From the NCBI GenBank assembly GCA_029287875.1, contig JARFQH010000286.1, positions 1 to 18,328 on the forward strand: 18,328 nt of DNA. Direction: 5' to 3'. Position 1 is the first letter of the stretch; each line of letters starts with the position of its first letter. Shown piece after piece: positions 7,289 to 15,173 of this stretch. The stretch is from Desulfobacteraceae bacterium. GTDB taxonomy: Bacteria > Desulfobacterota > Desulfobacteria > Desulfobacterales > SG8-13. The notes under the pieces are model-generated. The model worked only from the letters and a program-made list of their open reading frames with translations. It made no database searches and was not told where the DNA came from. Both the position numbers and the translations under genes were made by a program.

Positions 7289-8179
7289 TTATTCACTTAC
7301 CTCAGGCAACACCAGCTCCATTCCACTATCATACCCTTTTTGCCGGGCGTTGATGTCGAGGTGCAGGGAAGCGATCTGTTCCATAGGAGGGTAAATGATG
7401 CGTTCTGTTGCCCGGGTGTCCACCGTCTTGAGGTATTTTTTGCAGTCATCGCAGACGTCTACCCGCAAGTCTTTTTCCTGTTCACTGTAGAAGGTATGAA
7501 AATTCTTCCCGCCGGTTTTTTCACAAAAAGGGCAAAAAACCCGCTTTACCGGCCAAGTGGTCCAACAAAAACTGCAATGCAACCGGCGTCGACCGTCTTG
7601 ATCAAGGACGGCCAATCCCGGAAAGTTGCCGCAAACGGGGCAATACCCCTTTTCCCAGCCGGGGAGTTCCTTCAAATAGCCCAAAAGCTGTTCGGCGCAG
7701 AGGGCCACCGATGGTTTGAGGCTATTATACGCCACAAACGCCAAGGCGTTTTTATCGATTTTGAGAGCGGCGGCCGTTTTGTCAAAGTAGGCATCGTCGC
7801 CTTTCAGCAGGCTGTTGAAAAAAACGAGCGGTTCGATTTCCTGGTCCAGACCACGAACGATGGCGCCGGCAGCGTCTCCCATTTCTCTGTTGTGGGATTG
7901 AATGATGTCGCAGATTTCCAAAAGCAGATCTCGTGCGCTCTGCGAATCGAAAGAGAAATCGGAAACGTCAGCCAAGGGCAATTTTTCGCGGCGCTTGATG
8001 GCGCGCAATTCCGACGTAATCTGGACGGGTTTCAGGTCGATACGTGATTTAGACGCTTCTTGGACCAAAAAAATTTTTTCGTAAAACTGCAGCAGTTCCT
8101 TATATGCCGGCCGCAACCGGTGGAGGGCTTGGGCGGCTGCGTGAATCTGTTCGGATGAAAATGCCGGGCTTGTATTCAT
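7289..8179 (-). CDS. fdhE: Formate dehydrogenase accessory protein FdhE
   Basis: A cytosolic maturation factor for Tat-exported formate dehydrogenases; in E. coli FdhE is a rubredoxin-like iron protein that binds the catalytic subunit. Length (296) is close to the family norm. After a helical N-terminal half, the C-terminal part carries four CxxC knuckles: C180/C183 (YCPVCGNFP), C202/C205 (HCSFCWTTW), C216/C219 (FCPFCEKTG) and C243/C246 (VCDDCKKYLKT). The order and spacing are characteristic of FdhE. The ATG at 8179 is preceded by a consensus AAGGAGG (8184-8190) only 4 nt away. It lies downstream of fdhAB but beyond a strong terminator, so it probably has its own promoter within 8190-8600, and it leads into dsbD. 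Confidence 0.95.
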   Translation of the reverse strand: MNTSPAFSSEQIHAAAQALHRLRPAYKELLQFYEKIFLVQEASKSRIDLKPVQITSELRAIKRREKLPLADVSDFSFDSQSARDLLLEICDIIQSHNREMGDAAGAIVRGLDQEIEPLVFFNSLLKGDDAYFDKTAAALKIDKNALAFVAYNSLKPSVALCAEQLLGYLKELPGWEKGYCPVCGNFPGLAVLDQDGRRRLHCSFCWTTWPVKRVFCPFCEKTGGKNFHTFYSEQEKDLRVDVCDDCKKYLKTVDTRATERIIYPPMEQIASLHLDINARQKGYDSGMELVLPEVSE

Positions 8180-8251
8180 TGGGCCTCCTTGCAGGTACCC
8201 CGGATGGTCATTTAACCACTTCAGAGGGAAAAGACCGGGCGCTTACAACCA

Positions 8252-8292
8252 ATTCATTCACCGTGGCGGCCCAAAGGGCCATAAGTGTTTAG
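8252..8292. repeat. Palindromic intergenic repeat, copy 1
   Basis: A copy of a roughly 40-nt element ATTCATxCACCG-TGGCGGCCC-rAr-GGGCCATrAGTGTTTA. Its core folds as GGCCC-AAA-GGGCC. It shares nearly the whole length with copy 3, including flanks outside the hairpin, so similarity goes beyond the palindrome. Confidence 0.75.
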
Positions 8293-8353
8293 TACGAACG
8301 GAGAATCAGACCCGCAAAAAGAAATTTGAAACTTGAAACTCAGGACTCGGAAC

Positions 8354-8384
8354 CAATGGCGGCTTAAGGGCCATGAGCGTTTAG
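8354..8384. repeat. Palindromic intergenic repeat, copy 2 (degenerate, shorter)
   Basis: It retains TGGCGGC, GGGCCATGAG and GTTTAGT with one change (GCGTTTAG), but lacks the ATTCAT-CACCG left flank. The hairpin becomes ATGGC...GCCAT. It starts 93 nt after copy 1, measured at TGGC. Confidence 0.65.
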
Positions 8385-8458
8385 TCGGTAAAATCGATGA
8401 GCTCCTGAAACTGACAAAACCGACCTAACCGGCTCAACGGGCTCAACGGACACAACCG

Positions 8459-8498
8459 ATTCATGCACCGTGGCGGCCCGAGGGGCCATGAGTGTTTA
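8459..8498. repeat. Palindromic intergenic repeat, copy 3
   Basis: Full-length copy with core GGCCC-GAG-GGGCC and the ATTCATGCACCG left flank and AGTGTTTA right flank of copy 1. It starts 114 nt after copy 2 at TGGC. The unequal spacing and unrelated intervening sequence argue for dispersed repeats rather than a tandem array. Confidence 0.75.
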
Positions 8499-8600
8499 AC
8501 ATGACGATCTGGCTGGCTGTTCTACGGATAGATTCGACCCTGAGCGGTCTCGATACCCTGATGAACAATGCTTGTCAACAACTGCAGGCCAAGATGTCAA

Positions 8601-8636
8601 GAAAAACAGGGGGAAGACCGGCCGTCTTCCCCCTGT
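8601..8636 (-). terminator. Rho-independent terminator of the fdhAB operon
   Basis: A perfect 13-bp inverted repeat (8606-8618 with 8624-8636, arm ACAGGGGGAAGAC) surrounds a 5-nt loop. On the minus strand it is followed by TTTTCTT. It lies 48 nt after the fdhB stop codon and separates fdhAB from fdhE. Confidence 0.92.
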
Positions 8637-8683
8637 CGCTGGTTTGTTGGCGTGATCGCCCGTCGGGCCTTACGGCGTATGCG

Positions 8684-9406
8684 CTATAGGAGACGGGAAA
8701 TCAGTCCGGTGAAAGGTTTCAGCATTCTCCGCAGCGCTACTTGCCGTGTCATGTCGAAGGTACCGTTAGCGGCGACGGCAAACTTGTAATACATCTGCGG
8801 CTCGAAGGCCACCAGGAAAACGACCTGGATATCGTCCGGGTCGAGGAGAGTCGCCTTCGGATATTTCTTCTTGACCACAGCCAGCCGGTTCTTGGCGAGT
8901 GTCAGGATTTCGTCCCGCTCACCAAAGTTCATGGCACCCGTCGGGCAGGTCTTGACGCAGGCCGGCTTAAGGCCGTTTTGCACCCGGTCCAGGCACATGT
9001 CGCACTTGGCCAGGGTCCCATCCGCCGCTTTACGCGGGATATTGTAGGGGCAGGACTCGATGACCTCGCCGATGTTGCCGAGCTCTTTGGTGACGGCCGT
9101 GTATATGACTGCGCCGGTTGCCGGATCTTTGTAAATGGCGCTGGGCTCGCCGGCGGTTGCCTCGCAAGGCGGCTCCAGGCAATGACGGCACTGATCAGGG
9201 AAGTACAGCCACCTGAACTGGCCGTCGATGACTTCTTCATTCATGCGCACCAACTTATAGGTGTCGAAGGAGAGATCTTTCGGGTTTTGGTAGCTGCCGC
9301 GATTGACGGTTTTTTCAGCGGGCAGGTCGTGCCATTGTTTGCAAGCCACCTGGCATCCGCGACAGGCCGTGCACAGGGTGGTGTCAACCAAAAAAGATTT
9401 ACTCAT
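8684..9406 (-). CDS. fdhB: Formate dehydrogenase beta subunit, iron-sulfur electron-transfer protein
   Basis: The electron-transfer partner of FdhA, 240 residues. It carries 12 cysteines in ferredoxin-type motifs, enough for three [4Fe-4S] clusters: C12, C15, C18, C22; C73, C76, C81, C119; C135, C138, C150, C154. Three beta-subunit clusters match the soluble FdhAB of Desulfovibrio-type bacteria, whereas E. coli FdnH has four plus a C-terminal membrane helix. No transmembrane segment and no signal peptide are visible here, so it is presumably exported bound to FdhA through Tat. The ATG is preceded by AGGAGGTGATC, a near-perfect Shine-Dalgarno, within the 18-nt gap after fdhA. A strong terminator follows. 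No cytochrome b subunit is encoded nearby, suggesting that a periplasmic c-type cytochrome accepts the electrons; that is inference. Confidence 0.95.
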   Translation of the reverse strand: MSKSFLVDTTLCTACRGCQVACKQWHDLPAEKTVNRGSYQNPKDLSFDTYKLVRMNEEVIDGQFRWLYFPDQCRHCLEPPCEATAGEPSAIYKDPATGAVIYTAVTKELGNIGEVIESCPYNIPRKAADGTLAKCDMCLDRVQNGLKPACVKTCPTGAMNFGERDEILTLAKNRLAVVKKKYPKATLLDPDDIQVVFLVAFEPQMYYKFAVAANGTFDMTRQVALRRMLKPFTGLISRLL

Positions 9407-9424
9407 GAAGGATCACCTCCTTTC

Positions 9425-12400
9425 CTATATCTTTACGACATTGACCATAAACGCTTTGGTTTCGGGGATCCGCGTGTTGGGATCTCCGGTAGAAGGCGTC
9501 AGCAGATTAGCGCTTTCTTCCATGCCGCTCTTCGGAAATTCCCAGCCGAAATGCCACGGCATGCCCACCTGATGTACGACGCCCCCGCCGACCTTGAACG
9601 GCCGGAAGCGCTTGGTCACAATGGCCGTTGCTTCGACTTCGCCGCGAGGAGAGGTGACCTTAACCCGGTCACCATTCTTGATCCCTTTGAGCTGGCCCAA
9701 TTCCATGCTCATTTCAACGAACATCTGGGGCTGCATTTCAAGCAGCCAGGCTTGGTGGCGGGTCATGACGCCGGTCTGCCAGTGCTCAACTACCCGGTAG
9801 GTGGTGCCGACATAGGGATAGCGCGGGTCACATGTGGCCCATTCGTCGGCTTTACCACCGTACACCGGCGCGGTGGGGTTCATCCGCTGGGCATTCATGA
9901 AGTTCTTTTCCACCGGACACTCCAGTGGCTCATAGTGTTCCGGAAAGGGGCCATCGTTGAGACCCGGACCGAAAATCTGGGCATATCCGTGCTTCTGCAT
10001 GATGAAGGCGTGTTTTGTCTTGGGATTCTTGAAACCGTCGGCGGTTTCAAGAGGCGGCCAGCCGCCGTCGGGAACGTCCCCGACCCACTTCTCGCCGTTC
10101 CATTTGATGACCCAGCGGTCGGGATTCCACGGGGTGCCCTTGGCGTCCACCGACGCCCGGTTATAAATGATACGGCGGTTCACCGGCCAGCACCAGGCAA
10201 ACTCAGGATAGAGACCGATCTCGTTGGGCGCATCTTCCTGGCCGCGGCGGGCGGCCAGGTTGCCTTTTTCCGTGTAGCTGTTGCAGTAGAGCCAATTGGC
10301 CGAGGAGGTCGAGCCGTCCGATTGCAGGAAGGCAAAGCTCGGCACCAGCGTGCCTTTTGCGTATGTTTTACCCTTGATGGTAACGTCCTGCACGAAGTAA
10401 CCGTTGATCTCTCTGGCCACCTTGTGAGGATCATACACTCCGCCGGTGGCATAATCCCATTTCAAATTAAGAATGGGGTCTGAGAAGACGCCGGGGGCCT
10501 TGGTGTAGAGCTCTTTGAGTTTTTCGCCGAGCATCAGGATGATGTCGCCGTCGGGCAGGCTGTTGCCCAGAGGCTTGGGACCCTGGTAGCGCCACTGCAT
10601 CCAGCGGCCGCTATTGGTGATGCTGCCTTCTTTTTCAACCGATACGCAGGCCGGTAGGAAGAAGACCTCGGTCTTGATGGCGGCCGGATCCGTGCCCGGC
10701 CCACGCCAGAAGGAACCGGTTTCGTTTTCGAAGATGTTGGTGTTGACCATCCAGTCCAGATTCTTCATGGCATCGCGGGTCTTGTTGGCATTGGTGCCGC
10801 TGCAGGCCGGGTTCTGCCCCCAGGCGAAAAAGCCCTTGATACTACCGTTGTACATCTCGTCGAAAATATCGAGCCAGGAGTAGACCTTGCCGTCGTCCGC
10901 TTTCGGCATCCAGCTGTAACCAAACTCGTTCCCCGGGTTGGCGTTTTCGCCGAAAAAGGATTTCAAGAGGCTGACCGAGTACTTGGGGTAATTCTGCCAC
11001 CAGTTGGCCGATTGCGGGTCGTTGCTCTTGGGGGTGTATTTTTCATTGTAAACCGCCAACGAGGTGTCCGATGCACGGGGGGTTTTCAAGTAGCCGGGCC
11101 AGATGTGCCACAGCAGGCAGTGATCGGTGGAGCCTTGGACATTCGACTCACCGCGCAGCGCGTTGACCCCACCGCCGGCGACTCCCATGTTGCCCAGCAG
11201 CAGCTGGATGATGGCCATAGTACGGATGTTCTGGGTGCCGACGGTGTGCTGGGTCCAGCCCATGGCGTACATGATGGTGCCGGCCTTGCCGGTTTTGCCG
11301 GTGGCGGCGTAGGTTTTGTAAACCTTGAGCAGGTCTTGCTCCGATGTGCCGGTAATGTTGGACACCAGCTGGGTGGTGTAACGGCTGTAGTGTTTCTTGA
11401 GCAGCTGTAAAACACAGCGCGGGTCCTTCAAAGAGCGGTCCATCTTCGGGACCCCGTATTTATCATTCTCGAAGGCCCACTGGCTCTTGTCGTACCTGCG
11501 ATTTTTGGGGTCGTATCCTGAAAACAAACCGTCTTTGAAGTCAAACGACTTGTCGACGATGAAGGGCCCATTGGTGTAAAGCGCCACGTAGTCCTTCTGG
11601 TAGAGGTTGTTATCGAGAATGTATTTGATCATGCCGCCTAGAAAAGGGATGTCGGAACCCGAGCGAAGCGCCGTGTAAATATCCGCCTTGGAGGAGGTTC
11701 GGGTGAAACGGGGATCGACACTGATCAGGGTGGCCCCGTTTTGCTGGGCTGCGGTAACGTACTTGAAGGAAATGGGGTGGTTTTCGGCGGCGTTACTTCC
11801 CATGATCAGGATGCAATCGCTGTTTTTGATGTCGATCCAGTGATTGGTCATGGCACCGCGTCCGAACGACTCTGCCAGAGCCGCAACAGTCGCGCTGTGT
11901 CAGATACGGGCTTGGTGTTCTAAATACACCAGCCCCAGGGAACGCATGAGCGCCTGGTAGATCCAGCACTCTTCGTTGTCCATGGCCGCGCTACCGACCG
12001 ATGCGATCGCGGTGGTGTGATTGACCACCTGACCCTTGGCGTTCGTGCGGGTGAAGGCGGCGTCCCGGGTTGCCTTGACGCGTTTGGCGATTTCAGTCAA
12101 CGCCCAGTCCCAGGAGACCGTTTTCCACTCTTTGGAATAGGGGGCTCGGTACATGGGATCGGTGACACGGAGTTTGTTTTCGGAGAGTTGGGACAGTGCG
12201 GCGCCCTTGGAACAAAGAGTACCGCGGTTGATCACGTGGTCGGGGTCGCCTTCGATGTCGATGACGCGACCATCACCCTTCTGGCTGGTGTAGACAATGA
12301 CGCCACAGCCCACCGCACAGTAAGGACAAATCGACGTTGTTTGCTTGGCATATTCGGTCTTGAGCATCTGGGCGTGGGCTTTGATCGGCTTCAAGTCAAA

Positions 12401-12475
12401 ACCCATGCCGCTGACGGCAAGACCGGCGGCTGTTGCCCCAGTAACCTGGATAAACTGCCTGCGGGTGAAATCCAT
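9425..12475 (-). CDS. fdhA: Selenocysteine-containing formate dehydrogenase alpha subunit, Tat-exported
   Basis: The catalytic subunit oxidising formate to CO2 at a molybdenum- or tungsten-bis-MGD centre; which metal cannot be told here. The gene is read through TGA at 11900-11902 (Sec192), giving 1016 residues. Residues 1-26 form a twin-arginine signal (TRRQFIQVT plus hydrophobic stretch). The N-terminal [4Fe-4S] motif is C50, C53, C57, C88. The active-site segment is ARI-U192-HSATVAALAESFGRG, matching the ARxUHGPTVA-type loop of Sec formate dehydrogenases, but with HSA in place of HGP. The frame continues without further stops through the MGD-binding domains to 9425. ATG 12475 follows AAAGGAGG. 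fdhB follows after 18 nt. Candidate regulatory repeats and a promoter lie upstream. Confidence 0.95.
11867..11902 (-). promoter_or_regulatory. In-frame UGA (Sec192) with SECIS hairpin in fdhA
   Basis: UGA (11902 to 11900) is followed by C. Downstream, CGACT (11892-11888) pairs with AGTCG (11871-11867) and TGC (11885-11883) pairs with GCA (11875-11873), around the 7-nt loop GGCTCTG (11882-11876). The loop starts 18 nt after the UGA with GG. Position, loop GG and the adjoining GUUGC resemble the E. coli fdhF/fdnG SECIS. Confidence 0.82.
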
Positions 12476-12805
12476 GCCGTTTTCCTCCTTTCTTTTTATG
12501 GTTTATATCGAATAGGTGTAGATGTTGACTGGCGATTCAACGTTTCGGAATGGCCAGATGGAACCTTGACATCCATAGCCGTTCGAATGACCCGGCGAAA
12601 AACGCCGCTACGCTCTTGATTCTTGACGGGAACAGGCTCGGCTTAAAGCTGTTTTGTAAACTATAGATCCTCTGCATTGTCAAACAGAAATTATGGGTTA
12701 GTCTGGGTTATTATTTTCAGAGTGGCTAATAACAGGGGCGGGATTCCGGTGCCGAACAAAGGGGTGCTGCACGCTCGAACGCGTCACGTAAACGCCGATC
12801 TACCG
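12476..12805 (-). promoter_or_regulatory. fdhAB promoter and leader region
   Basis: This 330-nt region between trmL and fdhA holds a candidate promoter on the minus strand: TTGACA (12678-12683), 17 nt, TTTACA (12655-12660). That predicts a leader of roughly 170 nt. Upstream of the -35 are two GGGTTA repeats exactly 10 bp apart (plus strand 12695-12700, 12705-12710) and an inverted repeat GTTATTA/TAATAAC (12707-12713, 12727-12733). The leader has small hairpins at 12593-12607 (CGGCG-A5-CGCCG) and 12524-12541 (GTTGA/TCAAC). I could not match it to a known riboswitch. No trmL terminator is evident. Confidence 0.4.
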
Positions 12806-13309
12806 TCAGACCTTGCGGTCAACGGCGGCTGGATGCCAGGCATGAGCCGGTGCACCGTGACGCAGACTCTCGTACAGGGCGATTCCGACAGCCGTAGAAA
12901 GATTCAAACTGCGGATGTCGGAGCTGATCGGTATGTAGTAAGTCGACAGCCGGTAGCGGGTCATGATTTCTTGCGGCAGGCCGCGGGTCTCCGAGCCGAA
13001 TATCAGAAAGAGTCTTTGAGGCTTCGGTATCGACCAGAAATCTTTTTCGCCCGATTTGGTCAACACCACCACTTCATCTTCCTTCGGGCTTAGATGACGT
13101 TCAAAATGTCCGTAGGACTTCCAGACCTGCAGCTTGACCTTGGGCCAGTAATCGAGACCCGCTCGCTTTACTTCGCGACTGCTGAGAGAAAAACCAAGGG
13201 GTTCGATCAGATGAAGTTTGGCGCCGGCCGCAAGACAGGTACGCCCGATGTTGCCGGTATTCCAATGGATCTCCGGCTCAACCAGTACCACGTGACGCTC
13301 TGTTTTCAT
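12806..13309 (-). CDS. trmL: tRNA (cytidine/uridine-34 2'-O)-methyltransferase TrmL, SPOUT family
   Basis: A 167-residue SPOUT methyltransferase predicted to 2'-O-methylate the wobble nucleotide of certain leucine tRNAs with S-adenosylmethionine. Family motifs are in order: VLVEPEIHWNTGNIGRTC (8-25), the SAM-binding knot segment FGSETRGLP (104-112), and IPISSDIRSLNLSTAVGIALYE (126-147), the hallmark of the TrmL/TrmJ type. The frame is open to 13477, but the added residues do not resemble the family; TrmL proteins begin just before the EPE-NTGN motif, so ATG 13309 is chosen although its ribosome binding site is weak. The ten or so residues after the last helix (HAWHPAAVDRKV) are a slightly longer tail than usual. 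It is unrelated to its neighbours in function and is probably monocistronic. Confidence 0.92.
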   Translation of the reverse strand: MKTERHVVLVEPEIHWNTGNIGRTCLAAGAKLHLIEPLGFSLSSREVKRAGLDYWPKVKLQVWKSYGHFERHLSPKEDEVVVLTKSGEKDFWSIPKPQRLFLIFGSETRGLPQEIMTRYRLSTYYIPISSDIRSLNLSTAVGIALYESLRHGAPAHAWHPAAVDRKV

Positions 13310-13544
13310 GAAGGTGTTTCGACGTTCATGTATTGTGGGTTGACTTTTCAGAGAGGAAAAACATACAAATCCGATAAACTGCGGCATACAGTGGTATACA
13401 AGGTCCATTCTGCTTAAATTTCGGTTGTTCGTCAACAGAAAGATCGGGCGGATGAATGCCTGGCGAGACATAAACACATTTTGAGGGTGGCGGGCGTTCT
13501 ACTGCAGTGTTGCGGCATTCGCCCAACCACACGGAATTAGACGC

Positions 13545-14384
13545 ATGATCATCGATTTTCACACCCACATCTTTCCGCCCGATATTCGGGCCGGCCGTCA
13601 GGCTTATTTTCCGGCGGAACCCGAATTCGGTCTCTTGTACAGTTCCCCCAAGGCCAAAATGATCGGGGCGACAGAGTTAGTTGCGGCCATGGACCGCCAG
13701 GGCGTCGGCAAGGCGGTTGTTTTCGGGTTCCCCTGGAAATCCGCAGAAACATTTAAACGTCACAACGATTATATCGTTGAGGCCGTCCGTCGGTTTCCGG
13801 ACCGCCTGATCGGTTTCGGATGTTTCGAACCCTGTCATCCACAGGCGGCCATGGAAGCCCGACGCTGCATCGAAAGCGGGCTGTCCGGCATCGGTGAACT
13901 GGCCTTTTACCAGTGCGGCATCGATGCGGCCGCTCTGGATCATCTTTCACCGGTCATGGACCTTTGCCGTGATAACAATTTGCCGGTGCTCATTCACACC
14001 AACGAACCGGTGGGGCATCACTATCCCGGGAAATCGCCCAACACGCTGCTTCAGATTTACGAGTTGGTCCGACGGTTTCCTGCCAACACGATCGTTCTCG
14101 GCCACTGGGGGGGTGGTATTTTCTTCTACAGCCTTTTGAAAAAAGAGGTCGCAGAGAGTCTCAAGAATGTTTATTATGACACGGCGGCGTCGCCTTATCT
14201 TTACGATACACGGATTTACACTCTTGCCATGCAGTTGACCGGGCCTGATAAAATTCTGTTTGGCAGCGATTATCCGTTGCTCCCCCCGTCGCGCTATCTG
14301 GATGAATTCATGCAGGCTGGACTGTCGGAAGCCGAAATCGAACAGATCTGCGGCGGCAACGCCGTTCGTTTGCTCGGACTATAG
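13545..14384 (+). CDS. Amidohydrolase-2 family metal-dependent hydrolase
   Basis: A 279-residue cytosolic TIM-barrel metallohydrolase or decarboxylase of the amidohydrolase-related family. Metal-ligand motifs are DFHTH (H6, H8), LIHTNEP (H151), VLGHWGGG (H187) and ILFGSDYP (D242). The ending GNAVRLLGL is typical of this family. The substrate cannot be predicted: the family includes decarboxylases, lactonases and uncharacterised enzymes, and no pathway genes are adjacent. The ATG at 13545 places HTH six residues in, as is usual; the ribosome binding site is poor. The 235-nt upstream interval separates it from divergently oriented trmL. It ends 3 nt from the stop codon of the convergent CxxCxxCC-protein gene. 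Confidence 0.88.
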   Translation: MIIDFHTHIFPPDIRAGRQAYFPAEPEFGLLYSSPKAKMIGATELVAAMDRQGVGKAVVFGFPWKSAETFKRHNDYIVEAVRRFPDRLIGFGCFEPCHPQAAMEARRCIESGLSGIGELAFYQCGIDAAALDHLSPVMDLCRDNNLPVLIHTNEPVGHHYPGKSPNTLLQIYELVRRFPANTIVLGHWGGGIFFYSLLKKEVAESLKNVYYDTAASPYLYDTRIYTLAMQLTGPDKILFGSDYPLLPPSRYLDEFMQAGLSEAEIEQICGGNAVRLLGL

Positions 14385-14387
14385 AGC

Positions 14388-15080
14388 CTACGACGGCTCG
14401 GTTGAGAGTTTCGCAAGGGCGGCGAGAATGGGCTGCAGACGGGCGCGATGCTCCGGCGGCACCATCAGAACCGTAAGCGGGTGGTTGCCGATCAGTCCCG
14501 TTGCGCTGCAGCTCAGACGACCTTCCCTGTAGGCCTGCCGATTTTCATCGGAAAGAAGGCAGAGCAGGACATCGGCCAGATTGCCCGTGCAGCCGGTTGC
14601 GTCCAGATGTTCGATCGTTTGCAGAAATACGGTGTTGACTGTCAACACAAAGTCGGGCATTTCGGCGGCGTCCGACTCCCTGCAGGGGACCCGGGAAACG
14701 AGACAGCGACAGCCAAACGGGCGCAGCGGATAGACCGGGCAGGCATTCTCTTCCAGGAGCGGGCAAATTTCTGCCGGGTCCCCGAAGGCTTCCTCCGGAA
14801 TCTCCCGCTCTTGCCGGCAGAGCTCTGCTATCCGGTTGGTGGTCAATAGCGGTCGAAAAACCCGCTTCTCGGAAGCCGGCTCAAGGCATTGTTGCAGGTA
14901 TTCGAGTTGATCCGGCTCAAGGCTGTGCACCAACCGGTATCCCTCGAGGGAGGTGAGACTGACGTTGGAAGTGCAGCAATGGGCGCAGTATTTGCGGCAC
15001 GCCAAATCCAAACTCCTGGCGAACGCATCGTAAATGCCGTATATTCGGTTTAACAAATCGAGTTTCTGTTCGATGGTCAT
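14388..15080 (-). CDS. YkgJ-like CxxCxxCC-family metal-binding protein
   Basis: A 230-residue protein of unknown function with the cysteine pattern of the zinc/iron-chelating CxxCxxCC family. The first cluster, C28-RKY-C32-AH-C35-C36, has three residues in the first gap rather than two. The second, C106-PLLEENA-C114-PVYPLRPFG-C124-R-C126, matches the family segment CPxL...CxxYxxRPxxCR. The C-terminal third (about 140-230) has no motif I recognise. The frame opens with a GTG at 15092, but ATG 15080 is preferred because GAGGTG lies just upstream of it. It diverges from the DUF362 gene across 93 nt and converges on the amidohydrolase gene with 3 nt between stops. Role unknown; metal-cluster binding is a family-level inference. 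Confidence 0.8.
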   Translation of the reverse strand: MTIEQKLDLLNRIYGIYDAFARSLDLACRKYCAHCCTSNVSLTSLEGYRLVHSLEPDQLEYLQQCLEPASEKRVFRPLLTTNRIAELCRQEREIPEEAFGDPAEICPLLEENACPVYPLRPFGCRCLVSRVPCRESDAAEMPDFVLTVNTVFLQTIEHLDATGCTGNLADVLLCLLSDENRQAYREGRLSCSATGLIGNHPLTVLMVPPEHRARLQPILAALAKLSTEPS

Positions 15081-15173
15081 CGGGCACCTCACTGCAAGAG
15101 CATTCTATCACATTACCGTTGAATCGACCTTAAAAACAGGCTTTAACGGGCACCGACACCCAAGGAGGCGTAG

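Larger units (their letters stand above)
8190..8600. other. Long intergenic region upstream of fdhE
   Basis: No convincing gene lies between the fdhE ribosome binding site and the fdhAB terminator. The stretch carries three copies of a palindromic repeat (listed separately), a tandem TTGAAAC pair (8326-8332, 8333-8339) and a tandem GGCTCAACG pair (8431-8439, 8440-8448). A minus-strand TTGACA (8573-8578) is the only promoter-like hexamer noted, and no good -10 follows it. The fdhE promoter is therefore unresolved. Confidence 0.6.

Noticed and set aside
6797..8047. 416-codon open frame on the plus strand opposite dsbD and fdhE
   Set aside because: It is a shadow of two well-identified minus-strand genes, spans the boundary between them, and has no recognisable features.
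8252..8498. CRISPR array
   Set aside because: Only three copies, degenerate and unequally spaced, with low-complexity rather than unique spacers and no cas genes nearby.
8741..10483. 580-codon open frame on the plus strand opposite fdhB and fdhA
   Set aside because: It lies antisense to genes with unmistakable motifs, shows no domain of its own, and arises from codon bias on the opposite strand.
9425..12475. fdhA as a pseudogene or as two separate genes split at 11900
   Set aside because: The stop is UGA at the known Sec position of formate dehydrogenases, both sides are in frame, and a SECIS hairpin follows.
12476..12660. Molybdenum-cofactor riboswitch in the fdhA leader
   Set aside because: The leader has only two small hairpins and nothing I could match to the Moco/Tuco consensus; a covariance-model search would be needed.
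13310..13477. N-terminal extension of TrmL to 13477
   Set aside because: TrmL proteins begin just before the EPE-NTGN motif; the 56 extra residues look like translated intergenic DNA.
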